Translations under genes and position numbers: made by a program | Part shown: positions 34,715 through 44,190 of the stretch, in pieces | How the letters are laid out: each line of letters starts with the position of its first letter | Numbering within the stretch: position 1 is the first letter of the stretch | DNA from: Candidatus Accumulibacter propinquus | GTDB taxonomy: Bacteria; Pseudomonadota; Gammaproteobacteria; Burkholderiales; Rhodocyclaceae | DNA: 64,000 nucleotides | Reading direction: 5' to 3' | NCBI GenBank assembly: GCA_016714935.1 | Contig: JADKBU010000013.1 | Coordinates: 1 to 64,000 of the forward strand | Notes under the pieces: model-generated | The model's input: only the letters and a program-made list of their open reading frames with translations | Told to the model about the DNA's origin: nothing | Databases searched by the model: none

Positions 34715-36814
34715 TCAATCGTTAGTGATCATGCCACTGTGCCGAAGCAGCGCGTCAACCTGTGGGTCGCGGCCGCGGAAAGCCCGGAAGTTGTCGATCG
34801 CCGTCCGGCTGCCGCCAACCGCCAGGATTTCACTCTGGAAGCGTTGCCCGGTGGGTGAGTCGAAAGGGTCGCCGGCCTCTTCAAAAGCACCGTAGCAGTC
34901 CGCAGAAAGCACCTCGGCCCATTTGTAGCTATAGTAACCGGCAGCGTAGCCGCCGGCAAAGATATGCGCGAAGCTGTTCGGGAAGCGGTGCCAGGCCGGA
35001 GGTACGAGCACCGCGACTTGCCGTCGCACTTCCGCCAGAAGATCGAGTACGCTGCGCTCCCCCGCCGGGTCGAAATCGCTGTGCAGCCGCAGGTCGAACA
35101 GCGAAAACTCGACCTGTCGCAAGGTTTGCATGCCGCTCAGAAAATTCCGCGCGGCCAGCATCTTGTCGAACAGCGCGCGTGGAAGCGGCTCCCCGGTGTC
35201 GATGTGGGCGGTCATGTCCTGCAGCACGCTCCACTCCCAGCAATAGTTTTCCATGAACTGCGAGGGCAGCTCGACAGCGTCCCATTCGACGCCATGAATG
35301 CCGGCGACGCCAAGCTCATCGACATGCGTCAGCAGGTGATGCAGACCGTGCCCGGTCTCGTGGAACAGCGTGGTCACCTCGTCATGCGTGAAGGTTGCCG
35401 GCCGTGCTATTCCATCCGCGTCGCGTACCGGTCGAGAAAAGTTGCAGTTGAGGTAGGCGACCGGCTTCTGGATGCCGCCAGGGGCGGCTGTAGCCGCCGC
35501 GGTTTGCCGCACGCAGCGGCGACCGATGGCTTCGTCCATCCAGGCGCCGCTGCGCTTCGTCTCGCGGGCGTAGAGGTCGAGATAGAACTGGCCGATCAAC
35601 TCGCCGTCGGCGCTCTCGATGCGGAAAAACCGTACGTCCGCATGCCATGTCGGCGCAGCGTCGGGCTTGAGACGAACGTTGAACAGCCTTTCAATGACCT
35701 TAAACAGGCCCGTCAGCACGCGCTCTTCGGTGAAATACTGCTTTACCTCCTGTTCCGAGAAAGCATAGCGCGCCTGCAGAAGCTTCTCCGACACATAGGC
35801 GACATCCCAGGCTTCCAGCGTTGCGAGGTTCAGTTCGGCGAATGCGAAGGTACGCAGGTCGGCGATATCCTTCTCGGCAAAGGGCCTGGCCTTGCATGCC
35901 AGATCCTGCAGGAAGTCGATGACCTGCGGCACCGATTCGGCCATCTTCGGTACCAGCGAAACTTCTGCATAATTGTCGTAGCCGAGAAGCTGCGCCTGTT
36001 CGCGGCGCAGTTCCAGGATGCGGCGAATCAGCGGGCTGTTGTCGAGTGCTTCGGGGCCGAATTCGGAGGCGCGTGTGGCGTAGGCGCGGTACATCGCCGC
36101 GCGCAGGCGGCGGCTGTCGGCGTATTGCATCACCGGCAGGTAGGATGGCATGTGCAGAGTGAACTTCCAGCCTGTTCTGCCGTCTCGTTCCGCCGCTTCA
36201 CGCGCCGCTTGGCGGGCGTCTTCAGGCAGGCCGGCGAGTTCGCTCTCGTCGCTGATCGTTTCGGTAAAGGCGTTGGTTGCGTCGAGCAGGTTCTCCGAGA
36301 ACTTTGCCGAGAGTTGTGCAAGTTCCTCGGCAATGGCCTGAAAGCGCGGCTTGTTCTCGGCGGGCAACTCGGCACCACTCAGCCGGAAGTCGCGAATCTC
36401 GTTGTCGAGCACCCGGCGCTGGGCAGTGGACAACTGCGCGTATTCACTGCCTTCGGCGATCGCCTTGTAGCCGGCGAACAGCTTCAGGTTCTGGCCGACT
36501 TCGGCATAGAAGCTGGAGACTTCGGGGAGCATGCTGTTGTAGGCGTCGCGCCACTCAGGCACATCATTGACCGAGTGTACATGCGTGACCATCCCCCAGG
36601 CGCGTGACAGTTGCTCAAAGGCGTCGGTGAGTGGTGCAGCGAAATTTTCCCAGGTCGCGGCCACATCGTCGGCCGTCAGGCGCTCGATGAGGGCGCGATC
36701 TTGCGCGAGCAGTGTGGTGATCGCCGGTTGCACATCGCCCGGCATCAGCGTGTCGAAACGGGGCAGTCCGGAGAAGTCGAGGAGCGGGTTGTCTGGCAGG
36801 GCATTGGGTGTCAT
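34715..36814 (-). CDS. prlC: Oligopeptidase A (M3 family zinc peptidase)
   Basis: A 699-residue cytoplasmic metallopeptidase that degrades short peptides, including cleaved signal peptides. The zinc motif HETGH is in TLFHETGHGLHHLLT, with the third ligand expected in WDAVELPSQFMENYCWE. Length fits the family. The start codon shares one base with the stop of the frameshifted DUF2189 gene (TGATG). Confidence 0.95.
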   Translation of the reverse strand: MTPNALPDNPLLDFSGLPRFDTLMPGDVQPAITTLLAQDRALIERLTADDVAATWENFAAPLTDAFEQLSRAWGMVTHVHSVNDVPEWRDAYNSMLPEVSSFYAEVGQNLKLFAGYKAIAEGSEYAQLSTAQRRVLDNEIRDFRLSGAELPAENKPRFQAIAEELAQLSAKFSENLLDATNAFTETISDESELAGLPEDARQAAREAAERDGRTGWKFTLHMPSYLPVMQYADSRRLRAAMYRAYATRASEFGPEALDNSPLIRRILELRREQAQLLGYDNYAEVSLVPKMAESVPQVIDFLQDLACKARPFAEKDIADLRTFAFAELNLATLEAWDVAYVSEKLLQARYAFSEQEVKQYFTEERVLTGLFKVIERLFNVRLKPDAAPTWHADVRFFRIESADGELIGQFYLDLYARETKRSGAWMDEAIGRRCVRQTAAATAAPGGIQKPVAYLNCNFSRPVRDADGIARPATFTHDEVTTLFHETGHGLHHLLTHVDELGVAGIHGVEWDAVELPSQFMENYCWEWSVLQDMTAHIDTGEPLPRALFDKMLAARNFLSGMQTLRQVEFSLFDLRLHSDFDPAGERSVLDLLAEVRRQVAVLVPPAWHRFPNSFAHIFAGGYAAGYYSYKWAEVLSADCYGAFEEAGDPFDSPTGQRFQSEILAVGGSRTAIDNFRAFRGRDPQVDALLRHSGMITND

Positions 36815-37621
36815 CAGGAGATCCGTGGTGGCAGAAGGTCGGCTGGGAATTCTACAAGGTCTCGATAAGCATGCCAGGAAGCGTGGCCGATCAGTGGCAT
36901 CAGAACGATCAGTCCGAAGAACAGGGTGACGAAACCCAGCGCGGTCAGCGCGACGACCAGGAACGCCCAGAAGGTCATCACCAGCAGGTTGGCGTCTACT
37001 GCGCGCAGGCTGGTCAGCATGGCCGTCCGGAAGTCGGTGTGGCGGTCAAGCAGCAGCGGTACCGAGATCACCGTGATCGCGAAGACGATCAACGCCAGGG
37101 TGCCACCGATCAGAATCCAGATCAACAACAGGTCGCGGTGGTCTGTGGAAAGGTGGATCTCGGCCAGCAGGGCGAGCAGATCGGGGGTGATGTCGGGTGC
37201 CAGAAAGGCGAACAGCAAGGTCGAGATGCGTTCCCAGGCGAGTCCGATGGCTGCCAGCAGCAGGCCAAGCTTGCTCAGTTCGATGGCGTTGCGTCGGCCG
37301 CCGGCCAACGACACGAAGAAGGTCGACGACTGCCCGGTTTCAAGTCGCCGGCTGATTTCGTAGAGTCCGCCGGCGAGCAGTGGGAGCGACCAGGAAGAAG
37401 CCGGAAGTGGCGACGATGAAAAGCTGGCCGTTACGCCAGGCAAAGATCGTGATCAGGTCGCCGGCGATCGCGAACAACAGGCCAAACGCGAGGCTGGCAA
37501 TCGGGTTGGCGCGCAGATCCCGCCAGCCTGCCACCAGCCACACGAATGGGCGGTTGGCGGATACGCTGTGGACTTTGGGTGCTGTCTTGCCGCGGGCAGG
37601 GGGAGTTGGCTCCAGACGCAT
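36814..37621 (-). pseudogene. DUF2189 family membrane protein, frameshifted
   Basis: The reading frame starting at 37621 encodes a DUF2189-type start (RPFVWLVAGWRDLRANPIA, then FFLVAP) and then loses homology. The family sequence resumes in another frame with LLAGGLYEISRRLETG and continues through several membrane helices to the stop at 36814. Joining the two at VAP-LLAGGL needs removal of one base near 37380-37384 (plus-strand context GCAGTGGGAGCG). The repaired protein would have about 268 residues. The stop shares a base with the prlC start. This may be a real mutation or a sequencing error in the short G/C run. Confidence 0.8.
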
Positions 37622-37804
37622 GCGTTCTCCTTGCTGAGGGGGTGGGTGTGCAGTTCGCGTCAGCGACTCGAGCTTTCTGCGGCAGACACACTGGAAAGGG
37701 CACGAGTGCCGCGAAAGGCAGTCTTCTCGGTCACCATCGGGCGTCCCGGAACCTGTCCACGGGCGTGCAACGTGGATCTCGGGCCGCCGGTGCTGCCGGC
37801 TCGG

Positions 37805-38743
37805 TCAAGCAGGTACCCGTTCGCCGGTCAGGCGTTCGCAGGCCTCGGCGTACTTGGCGTACGTGCCGGCGAGTACCGACGCGGGCAGGCGCGGGCCAGG
37901 CGCTCGCTTGTTCCAGTCCAGCGTTTCAAGATAGTCGCGAACATACTGCTTGTCGAATGACGGAGGGTTGCTGCCTTCGCAATAAGCGTCGGCGGGCCAG
38001 AAGCGAGACGAGTCCGGGGTCAGAACTTCGTCGATCAGGTGCAGCGTGCCGGACTCATCGAGGCCGAATTCGAATTTGCTGTCGGCGATGATGATGCCGC
38101 GTGCTGCGGCGTGCTGTGCCGCCGTAGCATACAGCGCGACGGCGGCGTCGCGGGCCTGTCCAGCGACGACTTCGGCACTCTTGCCGGTAGCCGCGAGCAG
38201 GTCGGCGAGTGCCGTGGCGCATTCGGCCTGCGCACGTTCGAAGGAAATGTTTTCGTCGTGATTGCCGATTGCTGCCTTGGTCGCCGGGGTGAACAGCGGC
38301 TGCGGCAACCTGCTCGCGAGCCGTAGCCCTTTGGGCAGAAGGATGCCGCAAACACTGCCCGTGGCCTGGTAGTCCTGCCATCCCGAACCGATCAGATAGC
38401 CACGTACCACCGCTTCGATCGGCAGCGGTCGCAAACGTTTGACAACCAACGCCCGACCTCGCACCTGCTGTCGTTCGTCGGCAGCCACCACGGTTTCCGG
38501 ATCGATCCCGGTCAGTTGGTTCGGGATGATCCCGGCGAGCCTTTCAAACCAGAAGCTGGCCAGGCGCGTCAGCAGCCTGCCCTTGCCGGGAACGGGGTCG
38601 GGCAGGACGACATCGAAGGCCGAAATACGATCGCTGGTGACGATCAGCAGCTTGTCAGCGTCAATCGCGTAGATGTCCCGCACCTTGCCGCGGCCGAGCA
38701 AAGGCAAGCTGGAGATCGTCGATTCAAAAAGGGCTTCGGTCAC
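37805..38743 (-). CDS. purC: Phosphoribosylaminoimidazole-succinocarboxamide synthase
   Basis: SAICAR synthetase, step seven of purine synthesis, joining CAIR and aspartate with ATP. N-terminal ATP-binding motif LLGRGKVRDIYAID, central RPLPIEAVVRGYLIGSGW, and the C-terminal SKFEFGLDE and LIDEVLTPDSSRFW signatures are intact. The GTG at 38743 is preferred, since VTEALFESTISSLPLLGRGK matches usual starts; a TTG five codons earlier is also open. Gives 312 residues. It follows minE by about 50 bp. Confidence 0.95.
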   Translation of the reverse strand: MTEALFESTISSLPLLGRGKVRDIYAIDADKLLIVTSDRISAFDVVLPDPVPGKGRLLTRLASFWFERLAGIIPNQLTGIDPETVVAADERQQVRGRALVVKRLRPLPIEAVVRGYLIGSGWQDYQATGSVCGILLPKGLRLASRLPQPLFTPATKAAIGNHDENISFERAQAECATALADLLAATGKSAEVVAGQARDAAVALYATAAQHAAARGIIIADSKFEFGLDESGTLHLIDEVLTPDSSRFWPADAYCEGSNPPSFDKQYVRDYLETLDWNKRAPGPRLPASVLAGTYAKYAEACERLTGERVPA

Positions 38744-38792
38744 GTCGTTGATCCGCAAGGCGAATGAATGGGGGATCGGGAAACTGCGATGT

Positions 38793-39065
38793 TCAGGGTT
38801 TGCTGGTCGCTTCCGGCATGACGATGTTGACCTCCAGCACCTCGAAGTTCCCCTGCTTCTCGAGCGACACCTTGATGTCTTCGGGGTTCACCGACACATA
38901 CTTCGAGATCACGGCCATCAACTCCCGCTGCAGGGCCGGCAGAAAATCCGGCGTACTGGCGCTGCCACTGCGTTCGTGGGCAATGATCAGTTGCAGTCGC
39001 TCCTTGGCAATCGCAGCCGTTTTGGGCTTGTTGCCGAAGATCAGGGAGAACAGGGACATCCTCAT
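38793..39065 (-). CDS. minE: Cell division topological specificity factor MinE
   Basis: A 90-residue protein that stimulates MinD ATPase and drives pole-to-pole oscillation. The N-terminal membrane/MinD-binding part (FSLIFGNKPKTAAIAKERLQ) and the C-terminal dimer part (LQRELMAVISKYVSVNPEDI) are both present. ATGA overlap with minD. Confidence 0.96.
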   Translation of the reverse strand: MRMSLFSLIFGNKPKTAAIAKERLQLIIAHERSGSASTPDFLPALQRELMAVISKYVSVNPEDIKVSLEKQGNFEVLEVNIVMPEATSKP

Positions 39066-39883
39066 TTACCCCCGAACAGCCGCTTGAAGAGACCGGGTTT
39101 TTCGTAGTCCACGAAACGCAAGGGCACGCTTTCACCGAGAAAGCGGGCAACGACGTCAAGGTACGCACCGGCGACATCGGAACCGGCGAGATGGATCGCC
39201 GGTGTGCCCGCATTCGATGATTGCAGCACCGCTTCGGACTCGGGAATGACGCCGATGATCGGCACGCGCAGGATCTCCTGCACATCCTGATAAGACAGCA
39301 TCTCACCCTCACTGACGCGTTTCGGCGAATAGCGGCTGATCAGCAGGTGCTCCTTGACCGGCTCGCCGCCGAGTAGCGCGCGCCGCGACTTGGCCTGGAT
39401 GATGCCGAGAATGCGGTCCGAGTCGCGCACCGAGGAAACCTCCGGGTTGCTGACCACCAGCGCTTCATCGGCAAAAGTCAGTGCCATCACGGCGCCCCGC
39501 TCGATGCCTGCCGGCGAATCGCAGACGACGTAGTCGAAGCCCATGTGTTCGAGTTCCTTGAGCACCTTCTCGACACCTTCTTCGGTCAGCGCGTCCTTGT
39601 CGCGGGTCTGCGAAGCGGGCAAAACAAAGAGATTGCCGTTCGCGCAGTGCTTGTCCTTGATCAGTGCCTGGGTGAGTGTCGCTTCTCCATTGAGGACATT
39701 GACCAGATCATAGACGACGCGGCGTTCACAGCCCATGATCAGGTCGAGGTTGCGCAGGCCGACGTCAAAATCGATGACGGCAGTCTTGTAACCCCGCAGG
39801 GCGAGGCCCGAGGCGAAACTGGCGCTGGTGGTGGTCTTGCCAACGCCACCCTTGCCGGAAGTTACGACGACAATACGTGTCAC
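39062..39883 (-). CDS. minD: Septum site-determining ATPase MinD
   Basis: A 273-residue ParA/MinD ATPase that carries MinC to the membrane. The deviant Walker A motif SGKGGVGKTTTSASFA is at the start, Walker B-like VVCDSPAGIERGA in the middle, and the C-terminal membrane-targeting helix is visible as PGLFKRLFGGK. Gene order minC-minD-minE is conserved. Confidence 0.98.
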   Translation of the reverse strand: MTRIVVVTSGKGGVGKTTTSASFASGLALRGYKTAVIDFDVGLRNLDLIMGCERRVVYDLVNVLNGEATLTQALIKDKHCANGNLFVLPASQTRDKDALTEEGVEKVLKELEHMGFDYVVCDSPAGIERGAVMALTFADEALVVSNPEVSSVRDSDRILGIIQAKSRRALLGGEPVKEHLLISRYSPKRVSEGEMLSYQDVQEILRVPIIGVIPESEAVLQSSNAGTPAIHLAGSDVAGAYLDVVARFLGESVPLRFVDYEKPGLFKRLFGGK

Positions 39884-39985
39884 GGATCTTTCCCCGCAGA
39901 TAAAAGTCGAGATTCTACCTGCAGAATGGGCTTTCTGTTGAGCGGCAGCGATGCTTGTTGGTCGGAATGCAATTCCGCCCCGTCA

Positions 39986-40780
39986 TCAGTCGGTGTGCAG
40001 CGATTCGACAATCAGTTTGCTCCCTTCGTCGCCGGGTTGCTCAGAGCGCCGGATCTGTACTGGCTCGCCCTTCAACTCGCGGGGCACGCCGTTGTCGAAG
40101 GTCCGGTACAGACCGGCGACCGAAACCAGTTCGGCATCGAAGCGGGTACAGAAGATGCGTGCGTCGGCAGCCCCGCTGGCACCGGCCAGTGCGCGCCCCC
40201 GCAATGGGGCGTAGATGTGAATACTGCCATCGGCGATGACTTCGGCGCCGGCATTGACTGCTGCCAGGACGACCAGGTCGCCACCGCGGGCGTATACCTG
40301 TTGCCCAGAGCGTAGTGGTCGGTCGATGAACAATGTCGGCGCTGCTTCGGGGGCGGCCGTCACCGTCGGTGGCGGCTCGGGATCTGCCTTGCGGGCAGGA
40401 GCAGGGGTTGCCGGTGGCGCAGCCGTTTCGCAAGGGGCTGCGGCATGTAGCGGGCGCTCACTGGCAGCGTAGGTCGGCAAGCCGGCAAAGGCTGCGGTTT
40501 GACGCAACTCATCACTGCCGCCGCGTACGCCCATGACGTTGAGACCGTGTGCTCTCAATACCTGTTTTACCCGTCGCCAGTCGGCTTCCGGTACGTCGAC
40601 GAGGTGAGACAGTTCCAGCAGGGCAGCATCACCGTCGAAAAACTCATCGTCGCCAAACAGCGTATTCGCTGCCTCGGCCAGTGCGTCCGGTTGCAGGGAG
40701 CGCAGTGTAACGACGACGACCGGAAGCGTCGTGCCCTTGAATTCGATCAACTGGGTAGTAGTCTTGTGCGTTTGCGGCAT
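39986..40780 (-). CDS. minC: Septum site-determining protein MinC
   Basis: Inhibits FtsZ polymerisation away from mid-cell. The 264-residue protein has the N-terminal FtsZ-binding domain (IEFKGTTLPVVVVTL), a proline- and alanine-rich linker at about 115-150 (AAPPATPAPARKADPEPPP), and the C-terminal beta-helix (RSGQQVYARGGDLVVLAAVN, IYAPLRGRALAGASG). Start ATG 40780 gives the expected N-terminus. A 102-bp gap separates it from minD. Confidence 0.95.
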   Translation of the reverse strand: MPQTHKTTTQLIEFKGTTLPVVVVTLRSLQPDALAEAANTLFGDDEFFDGDAALLELSHLVDVPEADWRRVKQVLRAHGLNVMGVRGGSDELRQTAAFAGLPTYAASERPLHAAAPCETAAPPATPAPARKADPEPPPTVTAAPEAAPTLFIDRPLRSGQQVYARGGDLVVLAAVNAGAEVIADGSIHIYAPLRGRALAGASGAADARIFCTRFDAELVSVAGLYRTFDNGVPRELKGEPVQIRRSEQPGDEGSKLIVESLHTD

Positions 40781-40922
40781 GGTGTGGTCACGTCTGTCAA
40801 GGGGGGGCAAGTCGCGACTGCGACCCGCAAAATTCAATCGCCGCAGCACGCGGGCGTCAGGGCAGGCGGGCGAGGGCGACGACGATGGCTATGATCATCG
40901 GTTTGTCCAGGGCGGTCAAGCC

Positions 40923-40969
40923 AACGGTCATGGTGGATCCAGTCACCCCCGATGTCGGCCATGACCGTT
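40923..40969. repeat. Perfect 11-bp inverted repeat upstream of minC
   Basis: AACGGTCATGG at 40923-40933 is mirrored by CCATGACCGTT at 40959-40969 with a 25-nt spacer. It lies between the UbiH-like gene's stop and minC, about 145 bp before the minC start, and could be a terminator stem for the pepP operon or a binding site for a regulator. No T run follows on either strand. Confidence 0.6.
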
Positions 40970-40970
40970 A

Positions 40971-41015
40971 GCCTCACCCTCACCTCCAACCCCTCTCCCG
41001 CACGCGGGCGAGAGG
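40971..41015. repeat. Proteobacterial intergenic repeat with hairpin
   Basis: The stretch starting GCCTCACCCTCACCTCCAAC and continuing CCTCTCCCG-CACG-CGGGCGAGAGG matches a repeat type often found between genes in high-GC proteobacteria. The hairpin arms are 40992-41000 and 41005-41015 with one bulged C. It lies 32 bp after the end of the UbiH-like gene, so it may also act as that operon's terminator. Confidence 0.55.
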
Positions 41016-41046
41016 AAATTCGTGAGTCGCCAGTGCGAATTTCACA

Positions 41047-42201
41047 TCAAGGCCAAGCCCTGGCTCCCCAGATCATGCGTCGGGCGACGAAGTGGCGTAA
41101 AGGTGGCAACAGGTCCAGGGTCAGCAGACCCAGGCCGCGCGCAAACCGCAGTGGCGCCAGGTCGTTGGAAAAGATACGTACCAGGCCATCGGTAAACGCC
41201 ATGCTGCCGCCTCGGTCGAACTGGCGGCCGCGGGCGTAGGTTGCCAGGATGGCATCGTCGCCAGGGTCCTCGCCAGCAGATGCGAGCAAGGTCTGGGCGA
41301 GTTCCCAGGCGTCACGCAGACCGAGGTTGAAGCCCTGACCGGACACGGGGTGCAGGCTTTGCGCGGCGTTCCCGATCCATGCCTGGCGGGTTGCCGTGAG
41401 TTGTTGGCGAATACGCAGTGCCAGCGGGAAGCGGGCGCGTGGACCGGCGGCGGTGAACCTGACGCGGCCGCCGAAGCGGGCGTGCAGCGCGGCCAGGAAG
41501 CCATCGTCGTCGATCTGCAGCAGTTGCGTTGCCTGATCCGGCGGTACCGAGAACACCACCGAATAGTCCTGCGCCAACGGCAGCAAGGCCAGCGGGCCGT
41601 CGGGCGTAAAGCGCTCCCATGCGCGATGAGCATGTCCCCCGGCAGGACGGACTTCTGCGACCACGGCGTGCTGCCGGTAATCACGCACTGTGATCTCGGC
41701 GTCGTTGCCGGGTGTGCCTTCGGCATGGACGACGAGGCGGGCAGCGAAACGGCGTGTGTCGGCACCGCTGGCGAGACTGATCGCGGTTCCTTCGCGGCTG
41801 CTGCGGAGGTCGATCAGCGGCGAGTCGTTCAACAGCCGTGACGTGTCAAGCTGGGCATCGAGAGCGGCCGCGAGCTCACGGTAACGCATCACGTAGCCCA
41901 GGGCGGGAATGTCGTAGTCACGGGCCATGAGGAGTGTGCGGCCAAAACCGCCGCGCTGCGAGACGTGAATGGTCTCGATCGCCGTGGCCGCCTCGGCGTT
42001 CCAGGCGCCGAGATGCTCGAGAATCTGTCGGGTGCCATGCGAGAGAGCCAGAGCGCGTGGGTCAGCAGCCCAGGCACCGCGTCGGCGGCTGTCGATCAGC
42101 AGCACCTTGTACGGGCCGCCGGCCAGCGCCAGGGCGAGGGTCATGCCTACCGGTCCGGCACCGATGATGGCGATGTCGACCCGGTCGACGGACTCAGCCA
42201 T
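41047..42201 (-). CDS. UbiH/UbiF/Coq6-family FAD monooxygenase
   Basis: A 384-residue flavoprotein hydroxylase of ubiquinone synthesis. It has the FAD-binding IAIIGAGPVGMTLALALA, a DPRALALSHGT segment, and the second FAD motif WIGNAAQSLHPVSGQGFNL. UbiH, UbiF and UbiI cannot be told apart by eye, so no symbol is given. Its ATG overlaps the pepP stop by 8 bp; a ubiH-pepP pair is common in proteobacteria, which favours UbiH. Confidence 0.88.
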   Translation of the reverse strand: MAESVDRVDIAIIGAGPVGMTLALALAGGPYKVLLIDSRRRGAWAADPRALALSHGTRQILEHLGAWNAEAATAIETIHVSQRGGFGRTLLMARDYDIPALGYVMRYRELAAALDAQLDTSRLLNDSPLIDLRSSREGTAISLASGADTRRFAARLVVHAEGTPGNDAEITVRDYRQHAVVAEVRPAGGHAHRAWERFTPDGPLALLPLAQDYSVVFSVPPDQATQLLQIDDDGFLAALHARFGGRVRFTAAGPRARFPLALRIRQQLTATRQAWIGNAAQSLHPVSGQGFNLGLRDAWELAQTLLASAGEDPGDDAILATYARGRQFDRGGSMAFTDGLVRIFSNDLAPLRFARGLGLLTLDLLPPLRHFVARRMIWGARAWP

Positions 42202-43501
42202 GGCGCATCACCTCTTCGATTTCGACAACGGTCCTGGGCGCGTTGGAGTACACCGTGCAGCCCTCGGCGGTGACCAGCACATCGTCCTCGATGCGCACGC
42301 CAATGCCGTGCAGATGCATCGGCACCGGCGCTGCCGGACGGAAGTAAAGGCCGGGTTCGACGGTCAACACCATCCCGGGCTCCAGCCTGACCCAGTCGTC
42401 GTCGGCAGTGCCGGCGCGGTAATCGCCAACGTCGTGGACGTCGAGACCCAGCCAGTGACCGGTGCGGTGCATGTACCAGGGTTTGTACGCCTCGCTTTCA
42501 ATGGCGCCGTCGACACTGCCGGAGATTACTTTGAGGTCGATCAATCCTTGCGTAAGGACGCGCAGGGCCGCCTGGTGATACGCCATGAACGAGGCGCCTG
42601 GACGCACTGCGGCAATCGCCGCAGCCTGCGCGGCGAGGACGATCTCATAGACCTCGCGTTGTTCCGGACTGAAGCGGCCGCCGACCGGGAACGTACGGGT
42701 GATGTCCGAGGCGTAGCCGGCGAGTTCGCAGCCGGCGTCGATCAATACCAGCGAATGACCGGCAAGCAGGCGGTTGTTTTCGACATAGTGCAGGATGCAG
42801 GCATTGATCCCACCGGCGACGATCGGGGTGTACGCATGGCCGTCGGCGCCTCGGCGACGGAACTCGTAGCTGAGTTCCGCCTCGAGTTCGTACTCCGCCA
42901 TGCCCGGCCGACAGGCGCGCATGGCACGGGCGTGACCGGCCGAGGCGATCTCTGCGGCGCGGCGCATGAGTTCGATTTCGTGCGCATCCTTGGTCAGTCG
43001 CATCTGATCGAGCAGGCCGCGCAGGTCACGCATCTCGCCTGGCGCACGGGTGCCGCTGCGGCTCTCGGCGCGCACCGTGTTCAAGGCGCGGGTGATCCGG
43101 CCGTCCCATTCGGCATCGTGGCCTAGCGAGTGCCAGAGTATGCTGCGGTTGGCGATCAACTCGGGCAGCTTCTGTTCGAGGCTGGCAATCGGATGCGCTT
43201 CGCAAAAGCCGAAGGCGTTTCCCGCTGTTTCGGGCCCATAGCGGAAACCATCCCAGGTTTCGCGTTCTTCGCTCTTTTCGCGGCAGAACAGAATCGTCTT
43301 CGGTTCCTTGCCGCCGACCAGTACGATCACCGCTTCGGGTTCCGGGAAGCCGCTCAGGTACCAGAAATAGCTGTCGAATCGATAGGGATAGTGCGAGTCG
43401 CGGTTGCGCAGGCGCTCGGCTGCCGTCGGGATGACGGCAATGCCGTCGCCGAGGCGGGCCAGCACGCGCTGGCGACGGTCAGAATAGGGTTGGTGATTCA
43501 T
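42194..43501 (-). CDS. pepP: Xaa-Pro aminopeptidase
   Basis: A 435-residue aminopeptidase P (M24B) that removes N-terminal residues before proline. The C-terminal pita-bread domain shows the five manganese ligands in context: LIDAGCELAGYASDITRTF, MHRTGHWLGLDVHDVG, LTVEPGLYF and GIGVRIEDDVLVT. The N-terminal creatinase-like domain (DSYFWYLSGFPEPEAV) is typical. Coupled to murU by a 4-bp overlap and to the UbiH-like gene by 8 bp. Confidence 0.95.
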   Translation of the reverse strand: MNHQPYSDRRQRVLARLGDGIAVIPTAAERLRNRDSHYPYRFDSYFWYLSGFPEPEAVIVLVGGKEPKTILFCREKSEERETWDGFRYGPETAGNAFGFCEAHPIASLEQKLPELIANRSILWHSLGHDAEWDGRITRALNTVRAESRSGTRAPGEMRDLRGLLDQMRLTKDAHEIELMRRAAEIASAGHARAMRACRPGMAEYELEAELSYEFRRRGADGHAYTPIVAGGINACILHYVENNRLLAGHSLVLIDAGCELAGYASDITRTFPVGGRFSPEQREVYEIVLAAQAAAIAAVRPGASFMAYHQAALRVLTQGLIDLKVISGSVDGAIESEAYKPWYMHRTGHWLGLDVHDVGDYRAGTADDDWVRLEPGMVLTVEPGLYFRPAAPVPMHLHGIGVRIEDDVLVTAEGCTVYSNAPRTVVEIEEVMRHG

Positions 43502-44190
43502 GCGGCGCGAGCAAGCTCCCTGTCCAGTGCGGCGAGACGTTCGGGCGTCCCCACGTCGACCCAGCGACCGGCGTGCCGTTCACCGCTGATCATTCCGAGG
43601 CCTATGCCAGTGTCGAGCAATGGGCGCAGTTTCATGGCTGTGCCGCGGGCAATGCCGGCAAAGAACTCCGGCCGGAAGACGCCGATGCCGGCGTAGGTCA
43701 GGGCGTCGCTGCTCCCCCCGACAGCAAGCTGCACATTCTTGCCGGCAAGGCGGAAATCGCCGCCGGGATGATGTGGCGGGTTGCTTACCAGAACCAGGTG
43801 CGCGAGGCGTTCGTCGAGCAGCTGTGCCACGTCGCGCGCGCGCGAAAAATCCCAGTCGCACCAGATGTCGCCGTTGACCGTCAGGAAGGGGTGCTCTCCC
43901 AGCAGGGGCAGCGCCGCAGCGATGCCGCCGGCGGTCTCCAGAGCCCCCGGCGGCTCGGGCGAGTAAGCGATGCGCAGGCCGAACGAACCGCCGTTGCCCA
44001 GTGCCGCTTCGATCTGCTCGCCGAGATAAGCATGGTTGATCACCACTTCGCGCCAGCCTGCTGCTGCCAGTCGCTCCAGGTGCCAGACGATCAGCGCCTT
44101 GCCCCCGGCATGCAGCAGCGGCTTTGGCGTGCTGTCGGTCAGTGGTCGCAGGCGTTCGCCACGGCCGGCCGCGAGAATCATCGCCTTCAT
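43498..44190 (-). CDS. murU: N-acetylmuramate alpha-1-phosphate uridylyltransferase
   Basis: A 230-residue nucleotidyltransferase converting MurNAc-1-phosphate and UTP to UDP-MurNAc in the fosfomycin-tolerant recycling route. Signature AMILAAGRGERLRPLTDSTP at the N-terminus with the catalytic KPLL following, plus NGDIWCD for the metal site. Its ATG shares a base with the amgK stop (TGATG), and the pair amgK-murU beside lptD is as in Pseudomonas. Confidence 0.93.
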   Translation of the reverse strand: MKAMILAAGRGERLRPLTDSTPKPLLHAGGKALIVWHLERLAAAGWREVVINHAYLGEQIEAALGNGGSFGLRIAYSPEPPGALETAGGIAAALPLLGEHPFLTVNGDIWCDWDFSRARDVAQLLDERLAHLVLVSNPPHHPGGDFRLAGKNVQLAVGGSSDALTYAGIGVFRPEFFAGIARGTAMKLRPLLDTGIGLGMISGERHAGRWVDVGTPERLAALDRELARAA

